Under the pieces are notes generated by a model, which saw only the letters and a list, made by a program, of their open reading frames with translations, ran no database searches and was not told where the DNA came from. Shown here one piece after another: positions 1 through 8,299 of a stretch of DNA of 64,000 nt. Every line of letters starts with the position of its first letter. Positions within the stretch are counted from its first letter, which is position 1. The stretch comes from Chitinophaga sp. sic0106 (GTDB taxonomy: Bacteria; Bacteroidota; Bacteroidia; Chitinophagales; Chitinophagaceae): positions 372,001-436,000 of the forward strand of contig NZ_JAHUWJ010000003.1 of NCBI RefSeq assembly GCF_019219075.1, written 5' to 3'. Both the position numbers and the translations under genes were made by a program.

Positions 1-809
1 TGGTTATACGGCTGTGGGCCGCTGGCATAGGTTACGACCGCGTTGTCCGCAGCATCCAGGATTACACCACCGGTGGCTGCTTTCTGCACCCAGTCTTTCA
101 CCGGGATTTTACCGTCGGTTACTTTCGTGAGGCGCATGGCTACGCGCAGCATGAGGGAATAACCGAATTTCTTCCATTTGTTCACATCTCCTTTAAAGAT
201 ATAATCAGCACCGCCAAACGTAGGCTGGGTGGGGTCAAATGCCGCGATAGCCTCGTCCAGTTCCTTGAGCATGTCCGCATAAATATTTGCCTGCTCATCA
301 TACGCCGGTGCAAATACGCCATTACGCGCCTGTGCAGCCTGCGTATACGGTACATCTCCATATAAATCCGTAATACGCTGCATGAGCAGCACTTTCCAGA
401 TACGGGCGGCCGACAGCTTATTCACCGATGTACCGGCTACTTTCTGCGATTTGTTGGCGTCAATAATATCCTGTACGTTCAGGATAGAATTCGTATAGGC
501 GTAACGGAAGTAAAAGCCCTGGTAAAAATCGTTGACTGCATATTTATCACCGGAGCCGGAGCCACCGATTTCCTTGGCTACTGCAAAGTGCTGTACATAG
601 GTACCGCAGTGCAGGTAGGAAGAATAGTAGTAAGCGCGGTCATACACATAACTACCTTTGAGGAGCGCCTGCGAGAACATGTAGTCCACGTTCATATTCG
701 TAGAGGCGTTTGGGTTAGTATTCAGTTCTTCGAAGCCTTTATCGCAGGAAGCCAGTCCAAGCGCAGCTGCCAGGAGCAGGCTATATTTATATTTTGAGAA
801 AAATTGCAT
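1..809 (-). CDS. SusD/RagB-family outer membrane lipoprotein, partial (cut by window edge)
   Basis: This is the N-terminal part of a SusD-like nutrient-binding lipoprotein that would sit on the cell surface and cap the SusC partner encoded just upstream. The protein begins MQFFSKYKYSLLLAAALGLA and then SCDKG, a signal peptide with a clear lipobox, so the mature protein would start at the Cys near residue 22. The following residues (FEELNTNPNAS, then a helical TPR-like part with RIWKVLLMQRITDLYGDVPY) match the SusD-like family 2 type. The frame stays open to base 1, so the C-terminal half is missing. The start at 809 lies 11 bases after the SusC stop, which indicates cotranscription. The ligand cannot be told from the sequence. 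Confidence 0.9.
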   Translation of the reverse strand, partial: MQFFSKYKYSLLLAAALGLASCDKGFEELNTNPNASTNMNVDYMFSQALLKGSYVYDRAYYYSSYLHCGTYVQHFAVAKEIGGSGSGDKYAVNDFYQGFYFRYAYTNSILNVQDIIDANKSQKVAGTSVNKLSAARIWKVLLMQRITDLYGDVPYTQAAQARNGVFAPAYDEQANIYADMLKELDEAIAAFDPTQPTFGGADYIFKGDVNKWKKFGYSLMLRVAMRLTKVTDGKIPVKDWVQKAATGGVILDAADNAVVTYASGPQPYN

Positions 810-820
810 GCGGTTAGATT

Positions 821-3800
821 TTAAAATTTCACATTCAGGTTAAGACCATAGCTTCTTGTTGGCGGCACACCAAACATCTCAAAGCCTTGTGCGCTACCAT
901 TGCTGAAGGTTGATTCCGGATCGATATTCGGCGCATTTTTATACAGGATCAGCAGGTTCCTGGCCACAAAGGATACAGAGGCGTTCTGTACTTTGGCGAA
1001 GGAAAGCAGCTGCGCAGGAATATTGTAAGAAAGCACTACCTGGCGCAGTTTGATAAAGCTGGCGTCGTAGATAAATTTCTCCGAGATATTTTTCCAGTTA
1101 TCATAGTACTGCTGGATACCGTTGCTGTAGTTGAATGTTTTGGTAAACGGTTTACCATCCGCATCTACACCGGCAACCGGGAGGCCTTCGGTACGACCAG
1201 GCAGCGTGATTTTGGTGAGGCCGAAGCGGGTGCCGTACAAGTTAGTACCGGAGTATACTTTACCACCGAAGCGACCGTCGATGAGGAAACTCAGGTCGAA
1301 GCGCTTGTAGCGGAAGCTGTTGGTGATACCACCGGTGGTAGGGGCGATACCCGTACCATAATCCTGCAGGTCTGTTCTTAATTCGTAGCCGGTGTTTTTG
1401 TCGTACATGGTATTACCGTTGGCATCTTTTTTCACGCCATAACCCATGATGGAGCTGTAAGGCTTACCTACCTGGGCATAGAGGAATGCATAGGAGTTCA
1501 CCGTTTTATCCAGTTCCAGGCTGTTGAGGCCGTTAAGTGATTCCACACGGTTACGGTTATACGCCATATTGAGGCTTACCTCCCAGCTGAAATTTTTGTT
1601 TTTGTAGGGTGTACCGTTGATGAGTACTTCCACTCCTTTGTTACTCATTTCACCTACGTTGAGGTAGGCGTAGTTGTATCCGGCCGACTGGCTGATGGCT
1701 ACGCGCATGATATCGTTCACGGTTCTGCGTTGGTAGAGGGTAACGTCGAAGCCGATGCGGTTGTTGGCAAAGCGGCCTTCCAGACCAAGTTCCGCGGTGG
1801 TGGACGTATATGGCTTCAGGTTAGGGTTTGGAGCAATCAGCTCACCTGAGGTGGTACCTGTTGTTTGCGTAGGTGTTTGGAGGGGCTGGTTGTTATGGCC
1901 GCCGCCTGGCACCATGCTATAGGTTTGACTGAGTGCGTAAGGCATGGGGGCGCCGCCGCCTACCTGTGCCCAGGAGGTCCTGATTTTTGCGTAGTCGACC
2001 CATTTAGGCATGGCTACTGCTTCTGACAGCAGGAAGCTGGCGCCTACGGAAGGGTAGAAAATATTATTGCTGGTGGCTGCCAGGGTGGAGAACCAGTCAT
2101 TTCTTCCTGTTACAGAGAGATACAGGTAGTCCCTGAAGCTGAGGTCCACGGACCCGAATACCGAGTTGGTGGCCAGTTTCTGGTTCAACACAGTGGTGGT
2201 TAGGCCGAGCACATTGGAAGGGTCGTAAAATCCTGGCTGGAAGAAGGTACGGCCTTGCATGGTGGTGGCGTCGTTGATGCTTTTGCGGCGGTTACCACCG
2301 GCGAGGGCGGTGAGCTGGATGTCGCGACTGATTTTCGTATTATAGTTGAAAGTCAGTTCAGCATTGGTTTCAGTGATGGCGGCATCTGTTTGCAGGTAGT
2401 AGCCATCCGTGTAATAGGCAGTACCGGAGGGCACGATACCCACGAAGGTGCTGCTGGTGCGGTCGGTAGTTACGCGGCCGCGTACGAAGAAGTTATCGAG
2501 CAGGTTGTATTTGATACCGAGGTTACCGATGAAGCGGTTACGATCGTCGTGGTTTTGGAATTTGTTTACCGCGAAGTATGGGTTGGTAGCGAATTCGGAA
2601 GGGTTCCATTTCACCTCGTTTCCATTTTTATCGTAGCCAGGTTCCAGGTTGCGGATATCTACTGTGTTGGCGATCATGTAGGTTCCCCAGTTAGGGTTGC
2701 CGGTGGCATCGCCTACGCCGGATCTGTTTTGTGATTTCTCGATATTGTATTGCGCGTAACCTTCTACGCTGAGGCGTTTGCTGAGGTTGGCGTTTACACC
2801 GAGGTTAAATATTTTTTTGTTGAGGTGCTGGTTAGGTACCAGGCCTCTGTTGTTCATATCGGAGAGGGAGGCGCGGAAAGAGGCCGCTTCGTTACCACCG
2901 GAAAAGCCTACTGTGTTGGTGAAGGTGTTACCGAGGTTATAGAAGTTTTTGATATTATTTTTCTGCGCTGCGTACGGGCGTGCCACGCCATCGAACTGGA
3001 TTACCGGGCTGCCGTCGATTTTAGGTCCCCATGAGAGTCGCCCTGCGCTGATAGCTTCATTCTGCGTAGTTGGTTTATTACCGTTTACGCCGGAGCCGTA
3101 ATCATATTGCCAGTCGGGGGTGATGGAAGGTGATTCCAGGGTGAAGGTGCCGTTATAGTCGACGCCGATACCTTTTTGTTTCACGCCTTTTTTGGTGGTG
3201 ATGAGGATGACGCCGTTGGCGGCGCGGGAGCCGTAGAGGGCGGCGGCGGGTCCACCTTTGAGTACGGTGATGGATTCGATATCATCCGGGTTGATACCGC
3301 CGATACCGTCGCCACGGTCCTGGTTGAGGCCAATAGAGCCGTTACCGTTGGAGGGGCGTGCGGCGGTGGTGTTATCGATGGGCATACCGTTGATCACGTA
3401 GAGGGGCTGGTCATCGCCGTTGAGCGAGCCGGTACCGCGAATGACTACACGTGAGGAGGCGCCTGGTCCACCGGCGAGGGAGGCGGCGTTTACGCCGGCC
3501 ACTTTACCGGTGAGCGCGTCGCCGAGGTTCATGGCGCGGGCTTTGGTAAAGTCGGAGCCTTTCACTTCCGTGATGGCGTATGCCGTAGCTTTTTTCTCTT
3601 TTTTGATACCGAGTGCGGTTACAACGAGTTCGTTGAGTGCTTTGGAGGAGAGTTCGAGCTGTATCTGGATGTTGGATTGTCCGGCGGCTACGCTCACTTC
3701 TTTTTTATCGTAACCGATAAAGGATACCAGTAAGGTGATGTTGGTTCCCTGGAGGCTTTCGGGCAGTTTAACGGTGAACTGCCCTTCCAGGTTGGTGGTG

Positions 3801-3985
3801 GCGCCGATACCTTTAGCGTTGAGCAGGGATACGTTGGCGCCGATAATTTTTTGTCCGTCGGTACCGGCAACGGTACCTGAGATCTGGGCGGCTTTGTTTT
3901 GGGCGAAGCTGACCACACTGCTACAGATACAGTACAGGCATAGTAGCAATTTCGTGAAAGTTGCCAGGTTTAAGACATTTTTCAT
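821..3985 (-). CDS. SusC/RagA-family TonB-dependent outer membrane receptor
   Basis: This 1054-residue protein is a TonB-dependent transporter of the SusC type, which imports a glycan or peptide captured by its SusD partner. A signal peptide (residues 1-28, ending SFAQ) is followed by a carboxypeptidase-regulatory-like domain (about 33-115, with VSFIGYDKKEV), a TonB-box-like NELVVTALGIKKEKK, a plug domain with VVIRGTGSLNGDDQPLYVING and the SusC-typical YGSRAANGVILITTKKG, then a long beta barrel ending in LNLNVKF with a terminal Phe. It has no STN domain, so direct sigma/anti-sigma signalling is unlikely. The divergent DeoR-like gene at 4320 is a candidate regulator. Length is normal for the family. 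Confidence 0.96.
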   Translation of the reverse strand: MKNVLNLATFTKLLLCLYCICSSVVSFAQNKAAQISGTVAGTDGQKIIGANVSLLNAKGIGATTNLEGQFTVKLPESLQGTNITLLVSFIGYDKKEVSVAAGQSNIQIQLELSSKALNELVVTALGIKKEKKATAYAITEVKGSDFTKARAMNLGDALTGKVAGVNAASLAGGPGASSRVVIRGTGSLNGDDQPLYVINGMPIDNTTAARPSNGNGSIGLNQDRGDGIGGINPDDIESITVLKGGPAAALYGSRAANGVILITTKKGVKQKGIGVDYNGTFTLESPSITPDWQYDYGSGVNGNKPTTQNEAISAGRLSWGPKIDGSPVIQFDGVARPYAAQKNNIKNFYNLGNTFTNTVGFSGGNEAASFRASLSDMNNRGLVPNQHLNKKIFNLGVNANLSKRLSVEGYAQYNIEKSQNRSGVGDATGNPNWGTYMIANTVDIRNLEPGYDKNGNEVKWNPSEFATNPYFAVNKFQNHDDRNRFIGNLGIKYNLLDNFFVRGRVTTDRTSSTFVGIVPSGTAYYTDGYYLQTDAAITETNAELTFNYNTKISRDIQLTALAGGNRRKSINDATTMQGRTFFQPGFYDPSNVLGLTTTVLNQKLATNSVFGSVDLSFRDYLYLSVTGRNDWFSTLAATSNNIFYPSVGASFLLSEAVAMPKWVDYAKIRTSWAQVGGGAPMPYALSQTYSMVPGGGHNNQPLQTPTQTTGTTSGELIAPNPNLKPYTSTTAELGLEGRFANNRIGFDVTLYQRRTVNDIMRVAISQSAGYNYAYLNVGEMSNKGVEVLINGTPYKNKNFSWEVSLNMAYNRNRVESLNGLNSLELDKTVNSYAFLYAQVGKPYSSIMGYGVKKDANGNTMYDKNTGYELRTDLQDYGTGIAPTTGGITNSFRYKRFDLSFLIDGRFGGKVYSGTNLYGTRFGLTKITLPGRTEGLPVAGVDADGKPFTKTFNYSNGIQQYYDNWKNISEKFIYDASFIKLRQVVLSYNIPAQLLSFAKVQNASVSFVARNLLILYKNAPNIDPESTFSNGSAQGFEMFGVPPTRSYGLNLNVKF

Positions 3986-4319
3986 GTTAGTGGTTTGGTT
4001 GATAATTCTTCAAATAATGCGGAAATACGTGGTTAAAAGTAGGAAAAGATTTGATTTCTGCAAATTATTTGCAAATATTTCTGCAATATTACCGCAATCA
4101 CATTTAATACATGACCTATATGTCTTATTAAATTATTGATAATTAATAGTTAATGAATTCTCAATTCTCGCAAAAATCGAATTTGCAATAATAAAAATGC
4201 AAAAAATCATTCTATAAGAATTATTTTTGTTGTATGTATTATATTAGTTGTAAATCTTATACTCAAAAAGATAACCGAGCTATAATACTTTCATCTAAAC
4301 TCAGAATTGTCGACACGCT
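3986..4319. promoter_or_regulatory. AT-rich divergent intergenic region with repeated GCAA motifs
   Basis: This 334-base gap separates the SusC gene (minus) from the DeoR-like gene (plus) and must hold both promoters. It contains GCAA four times in the same orientation with the G at 4060, 4071, 4083 and 4094, that is 11, 12 and 11 bases apart, about one helical turn. A second set lies at 4170, 4185 and 4199. Such spacing would place the motifs on one face of the DNA and suggests a cooperative operator, most simply for the adjacent regulator. No perfect TAnnTTTG promoter could be assigned. The operator role is inference. Confidence 0.45.
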
Positions 4320-5105
4320 ATGGATAGTGCAAATACCCAAGACCAGCTGCCCCCGGTAACGCTTACCAAAAAAGCCAGGAAGCAGCTCATCATTCAACAG
4401 GTGAATATCCACACCCGCATTACATATACGGAACTGGTGAACCTGATCAACGTATCAGAGGATACCATTCGTCGCGATGTCAATGAACTGGCAGACGACG
4501 GAGAAGTGGTGAAGATCAAGGGTGGCGCCATGTCTATTGCCTATCACTACGGGCATGAATCCGAGACCTACGCACAAACAAATAAGCTGGTAATTGCGGA
4601 TAAAACACTGCAATTATTGCGGGACGACATGATCGTGCTCATCGGCGGCGGAACCACCATCCGTGAGTTCATCAAAAAAATCCCGAACAACCTCAAAGCC
4701 ACCTTTATCACGGTGAATGTACTCAGCGCCGTAGAGCTGCTGGACAAGCCCATGATCAAAACAATCGTAATAGGAGGCCAGATCTCCGCGTATTCGCAGA
4801 TGACTGTCAGCGGAGAAGTATTTGAATATTTATCCAATATCAAAGCAGACCTCTGCATCATCGGCACCAACGCCATCGACCCGGTAAACGGCCTCACGGA
4901 TGCAGACTGGGAAACTATACAAGTGAAAAAAGCGATGATAAAAGCCGCAGACAAAGTTGCAATTCTTGCAATTTCTGAAAAGCTGAATTCGTCAATGAAA
5001 ATGAAGATCGCGGACCTGTCGGATATACATTACCTGATTACGGAACTGCCGGCGGATAGTAAGGAGTTGCAGGCGTATAAGGCGAAGGAGTTGATGATAT
5101 TGTAG
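4320..5105 (+). CDS. DeoR/GlpR-family transcriptional regulator
   Basis: This 261-residue protein has the two-domain layout of DeoR-type sugar-responsive regulators. The N-terminal winged helix (about residues 17-75) contains TYTELVNLINVSEDTIRRDV, matching the HTH with the typical SEDTIRRD recognition helix and a following GGA wing. The C-terminal DeoRC sensor domain (about 90-245) carries the phosphosugar-isomerase-like features IGGGTT near residue 103 and IGTNAID near residue 180. Such proteins usually bind a phosphorylated sugar intermediate. The gene is divergent from SusC/SusD, so control of that pair and of itself is the natural guess. The inducer is not evident. Confidence 0.9.
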   Translation: MDSANTQDQLPPVTLTKKARKQLIIQQVNIHTRITYTELVNLINVSEDTIRRDVNELADDGEVVKIKGGAMSIAYHYGHESETYAQTNKLVIADKTLQLLRDDMIVLIGGGTTIREFIKKIPNNLKATFITVNVLSAVELLDKPMIKTIVIGGQISAYSQMTVSGEVFEYLSNIKADLCIIGTNAIDPVNGLTDADWETIQVKKAMIKAADKVAILAISEKLNSSMKMKIADLSDIHYLITELPADSKELQAYKAKELMIL

Positions 5106-5213
5106 GTTTAATGGTGTGAAAGATATTGACTTTATTGATCATAACGCAGATTATCAAAGAAATTTACCCTGACTACTACAAAAATAATTATACGAGGATC
5201 ATCCTCTCAGGTC

Positions 5214-5603
5214 TTGGATGTTCAATTGTCTGATATATTGAATTGCATTGAAAATGGTGATCTTTTTTTGTGGTCGCTGCAATGGATTACTGCTATAGGT
5301 AAGCCTGGGGATGAAGAAGTTTTATCCTTCGAGAAATCAGTAAACAGATCTTCCATTGGACTTTTATATAGTTGGCGTGAATTGCTTGATTTAGCAAATC
5401 GCTTTTATCAAATAATAGAGCTATTAGTGTGTGGAGATCAGCATCCAATGTCTTTGCGGAGATATGAATACGATGAAGAAATGAATTTAAGGTGCGATTA
5501 TGTGTTTGAGTTGGTAGATTCTTCTTATTGGCTTGTTAGTAGCAATGATGAAAGTGCTATACTACGTATGCAGCGTGAATTGGCAGGAGTGTCAGTGTGT
5601 TAG
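5214..5603 (+). CDS. Orphan hypothetical protein resembling small immunity proteins
   Basis: This 129-residue acidic protein has no signal peptide or membrane segment. It starts at TTG (5214) because no in-frame ATG is available near the start. Its pattern of conserved-looking residues (W at 20, 24 and 53, SWRELLDLANRFYQ, then RYEYDEEMNLRCDYVFELVDSSYW near the C terminus) resembles small immunity proteins of polymorphic toxin systems as I remember them, but I cannot name a family. The gene is clearly AT-richer than its neighbours and its codon use differs, which suggests recent transfer. No toxin gene is adjacent. A second short frame just upstream (5135-5233) may be debris of another gene. 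Confidence 0.6.
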   Translation: MDVQLSDILNCIENGDLFLWSLQWITAIGKPGDEEVLSFEKSVNRSSIGLLYSWRELLDLANRFYQIIELLVCGDQHPMSLRRYEYDEEMNLRCDYVFELVDSSYWLVSSNDESAILRMQRELAGVSVC

Positions 5604-5609
5604 GACGAT

Positions 5610-5662
5610 AATAAAACGTTGAGTCGCATACTAAGTGCTAGCATACGGCTCAACGTTTTATT
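5610..5662. terminator. Bidirectional terminator between convergent genes
   Basis: A perfect 14-base inverted repeat (AATAAAACGTTGAG at 5610-5623 and its complement at 5649-5662) lies between the plus-strand gene ending at 5603 and the minus-strand acetyltransferase ending at 5704. The outer A/T bases give U-rich tails on both strands. Confidence 0.75.
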
Positions 5663-5703
5663 AGGACAATACCTTTTTATGATGCTATTGCTTCCATCTG
5701 ATC

Positions 5704-6234
5704 TTAGCCGGCGTGCACCAACTGCTTATAATAAATAATCGTTCCGGACAATCCCCCATGCGGTTTCAACGCAAAATCAGGAATTACGCCTACTTTCTGA
5801 AAACCCAGCGCTTCGTACAGTCCTGCCGCACCTTCATCTTCCGCAGTATCCAATGTTATGAGGGTACGGTTTTTCTGCAGCGCAATCGCTTCAGCCGCAT
5901 TCATCAGCGCCCGGCCAATGCCCTGGCCCCTGTAGGCCACCCGCACCATCATCTTGGCCACCTCCGCACGGTGGGGCTGGTTAGGAGGCGAATTCAGTAT
6001 AAGCGTAACCGTGCCTATGAGCTGAGCACCATCAAAGGCGCCCAGCACCACCCGCTCACCCGCAATTACTGCGTTGATAGACGATCGCCAGAACGCCTGC
6101 GCCACATTTTCCTGCAGCGGATGCATGAAACTCACCGAGCCGCCATGTGCCACGGTTTCGATTAATAAGCCGGCCAGCGCGTTGATGATCTCCGGCTCGT
6201 ACACCAGCGGAGCTATATGGTATCCTGGATTCAT
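5704..6234 (-). CDS. GNAT-family N-acetyltransferase
   Basis: This 176-residue protein belongs to the GCN5-related N-acetyltransferases, which move an acetyl group from acetyl-CoA to an amine. The acetyl-CoA-binding motif A is visible as VAKMMVRVAYRGQGIGRALM (about residues 89-108, with the R/Q-x-x-G-x-G/A core RGQGIG), followed by motif B with YEALGFQKVG near residue 139. The upstream beta strand GAFDGAQLIGTVTLIL also fits. Length is normal for a single-domain GNAT. The substrate is unknown. It stands alone on the minus strand, divergent from the ECF sigma gene at 6408. Confidence 0.93.
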   Translation of the reverse strand: MNPGYHIAPLVYEPEIINALAGLLIETVAHGGSVSFMHPLQENVAQAFWRSSINAVIAGERVVLGAFDGAQLIGTVTLILNSPPNQPHRAEVAKMMVRVAYRGQGIGRALMNAAEAIALQKNRTLITLDTAEDEGAAGLYEALGFQKVGVIPDFALKPHGGLSGTIIYYKQLVHAG

Positions 6235-6356
6235 TTGAACATTGATTTTTTATTTCTATTTTTAATTTCAGGGAGATGGTAATGCCGCGACTAAAATAAT
6301 AATTACCGGGAGGAATGTTATAAAATTATGAAATCCGCCTGCGGCAAAGCGCCTGC

Positions 6357-6389
6357 GTTGACTGAACACTATCCACGATATTATATTTG
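6357..6389 (+). promoter_or_regulatory. Candidate Bacteroidota promoter of the ECF sigma gene
   Basis: TATATTTG at 6382-6389 matches the Bacteroidota -7 element TAnnTTTG exactly, and GTTG at 6357-6360 lies 21 bases upstream, near the expected -33 TTTG/TTG position. The sigma gene starts 18 bases downstream. Confidence 0.6.
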
Positions 6390-6407
6390 TGACCAAAATC
6401 TATATGG

Positions 6408-7007
6408 ATGAGCGCCCACGGGCTACATACCGACACCGAACTATTCCAGGCAATTGCTGCCGGCAATGAAAAAGCCTTTGAACAGCTGTTTTCCGGCTAC
6501 CGTAATAAAGTATATACCATTGCCTTTAAAATCACCGGCTCACAGCAGCTGGCCGAAGAGGTGTTGCTGGATGTATTCCTGAAAGTATGGATCAAAAGGG
6601 CTCAGCTCCCCCATATCGAACACTTCACCGCGTGGCTGTTTACCGTTACCCGCAACCGCGTATTTAAAACACTGAAGCAACAGGCGCAGCATGCCAGCGG
6701 CGAAGCCATTACCGATGAAGATGACATCCTTCTCTCCCATACCCACCACCCTGGCGTAGTGCTGGTAGAAAAAGAATACCGCCAGGTACTGCATGCCGCC
6801 GTGGAGCAGTTATCACCGCAACAAAAGAAGGTATATCACCTGATCAAAGAAAACGGACTTAAGCGCGAAGAGGCAGCAGCCGCGCTCAACCTCTCCCCGG
6901 AAACGGTGAAACGCCATCTGGCAGAGGCCATGCAAGCCATCCGTAACTACTGTAGCTACCACCTGGGCACCTACGCCGCCATCCTGATTATTAAGGAATT
7001 GTTATGA
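6408..7007 (+). CDS. ECF RNA polymerase sigma factor (sigma-70 family, Bacteroidota SusCD type)
   Basis: This 199-residue protein is an extracytoplasmic-function sigma factor. Region 2 (about residues 22-90) shows FEQLFSGYRNKVYTIAFKI and LDVFLKVWIKR, and region 4 (about 130-180) shows LSPQQKKVYHLIKENGLKREE followed by the helix-turn-helix AAALNLSPETVKRHLAEAM. It is the first gene of an operon that continues with a FecR anti-sigma factor (71 bases later) and an STN-bearing SusC, the classic trans-envelope switch in which ligand-loaded SusC releases the sigma factor. It should then transcribe the SusC operon. The ATG at 6408 is chosen since the nearby ATG at 6404 is out of frame. Confidence 0.95.
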   Translation: MSAHGLHTDTELFQAIAAGNEKAFEQLFSGYRNKVYTIAFKITGSQQLAEEVLLDVFLKVWIKRAQLPHIEHFTAWLFTVTRNRVFKTLKQQAQHASGEAITDEDDILLSHTHHPGVVLVEKEYRQVLHAAVEQLSPQQKKVYHLIKENGLKREEAAAALNLSPETVKRHLAEAMQAIRNYCSYHLGTYAAILIIKELL

Positions 7008-7078
7008 GTCATTTTTTTTCCTGCGGGCACTGACCCATTTTTTAAATCCAGGGCTTTCTTTCTATAGACCCGATATGT

Positions 7079-8206
7079 ATGGATCATTTTGAATCACTAT
7101 TTCGTAAATCACTCACGCCGCAGCAAACCAGCACCGAAAAGCAGGAGCTGATGGCACTGATTGCTGCCGGACACCATGATGAACAGCTGCTGGAGCTGCT
7201 GACAACCGTGATGGCCGAACCCGGCGATGAACTAATAGTCCCGGATGATACCGCCGCCGAAATCCTGGAGGCCATCCTGCACACCAAAGCCAAACGCCGC
7301 CACAATATCCGCCGTATGCAACGCTGGGCTGCCGCTGCTGCCATAGTGCTGCTGGCAGGCGCTGCCTGGTGGCTGCTCCCACGCAACGCTGCCCACCATA
7401 AAAAAGAACTGGCACAACATACACCCATTACCGCACCGCATAACAGCGCCGTGCTCATCACCGGCGATGGCCGCCGTATTGTACTCGACAGCCTGCAACC
7501 AGGCGCCGTAGATACCGCCGGCACCAGCTTCCGCCTCACTACCGGCAGCATTGCCTACCACGGCAGTACCGCCGCCAATACCTTCAACACCCTCGCCACG
7601 CCACGTGGCAAAACGTTTCAACTGCGCCTGCCCGATGGTACAGTGGTATGGCTCAACGCCGCCAGCACCCTCACCTATCCTACCCGCTTCGAAGGCAACA
7701 GCCGCATAGTACAATTGGAAGGAGAAGCCTACTTCGACGTCGCCGCCATGGCAGGTAAACCTTTCGCAGTGAAAACAGCAGCAAGCGAAATAAAAGTACT
7801 GGGCACCGCATTTAACGTAAACGCATATACGAATAATAACAAACCAATCACCACCCTGCTACACGGAGCCGTAAACGTAGTGACCGGCACTGAGCAGGCA
7901 CTGCTGCACCCCGGCCAGCAGGCACAAATAACGGGTCAGCATATACGCATCAGCGCTGTGGACACCAGCAGTGCCATTGCGTGGAAATCAGGAAAATTCA
8001 GCTTCAACGCCGCCGGTATACAATCGGTCATGAACGAGCTGCAACGATGGTACGATATAGATGTTACATATGAAAACGGTATTCCCGACATCACATTTGA
8101 AGGAAAACTGGAAAGAAACCTTCCCCTGGAGCACGTACTGCACATACTCGAGATCTCAAATGTGCACTACCGCCTTGAAGGAAGAAAATTAATTATCACA
8201 CAGTAA
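7079..8206 (+). CDS. FecR-family anti-sigma factor
   Basis: This 375-residue inner membrane protein would hold the sigma factor at 6408 inactive until its SusC partner signals. A cytoplasmic part (1-80) is followed by one membrane segment (about 82-100, RWAAAAAIVLLAGAAWWLL), then the periplasmic FecR domain (about 170-270, with TPRGKTFQLRLPDGTVVWLN and the typical LEGEAYFDVA) and a C-terminal DUF4974 domain ending HVLHILEISNVHYRLEGRKL, which is expected to contact the STN domain of SusC. Length and order are standard for the Bacteroidota family. GC-rich codon use matches the rest of the operon. Confidence 0.95.
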   Translation: MDHFESLFRKSLTPQQTSTEKQELMALIAAGHHDEQLLELLTTVMAEPGDELIVPDDTAAEILEAILHTKAKRRHNIRRMQRWAAAAAIVLLAGAAWWLLPRNAAHHKKELAQHTPITAPHNSAVLITGDGRRIVLDSLQPGAVDTAGTSFRLTTGSIAYHGSTAANTFNTLATPRGKTFQLRLPDGTVVWLNAASTLTYPTRFEGNSRIVQLEGEAYFDVAAMAGKPFAVKTAASEIKVLGTAFNVNAYTNNNKPITTLLHGAVNVVTGTEQALLHPGQQAQITGQHIRISAVDTSSAIAWKSGKFSFNAAGIQSVMNELQRWYDIDVTYENGIPDITFEGKLERNLPLEHVLHILEISNVHYRLEGRKLIITQ

Positions 8207-8233
8207 AATCATTTAGAAAAAGCACCGGCCACA

Positions 8234-8251
8234 CTACATCTGCAGATGTAG
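8234..8251. repeat. Perfect 18-base palindrome between FecR and SusC
   Basis: CTACATCTGCAGATGTAG is a perfect palindrome in the 93-base gap between the anti-sigma and SusC genes. It could be a dimeric operator or an RNA hairpin that sets a different expression level for the regulators and the receptor. A hairpin occupies the equivalent gap in the second FecR/SusC locus at 40153-40178. Confidence 0.5.
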
Positions 8252-8299
8252 CTGCCACCGCCATGCCTGTAACTAACACCTAAAAATCTACACAACATA

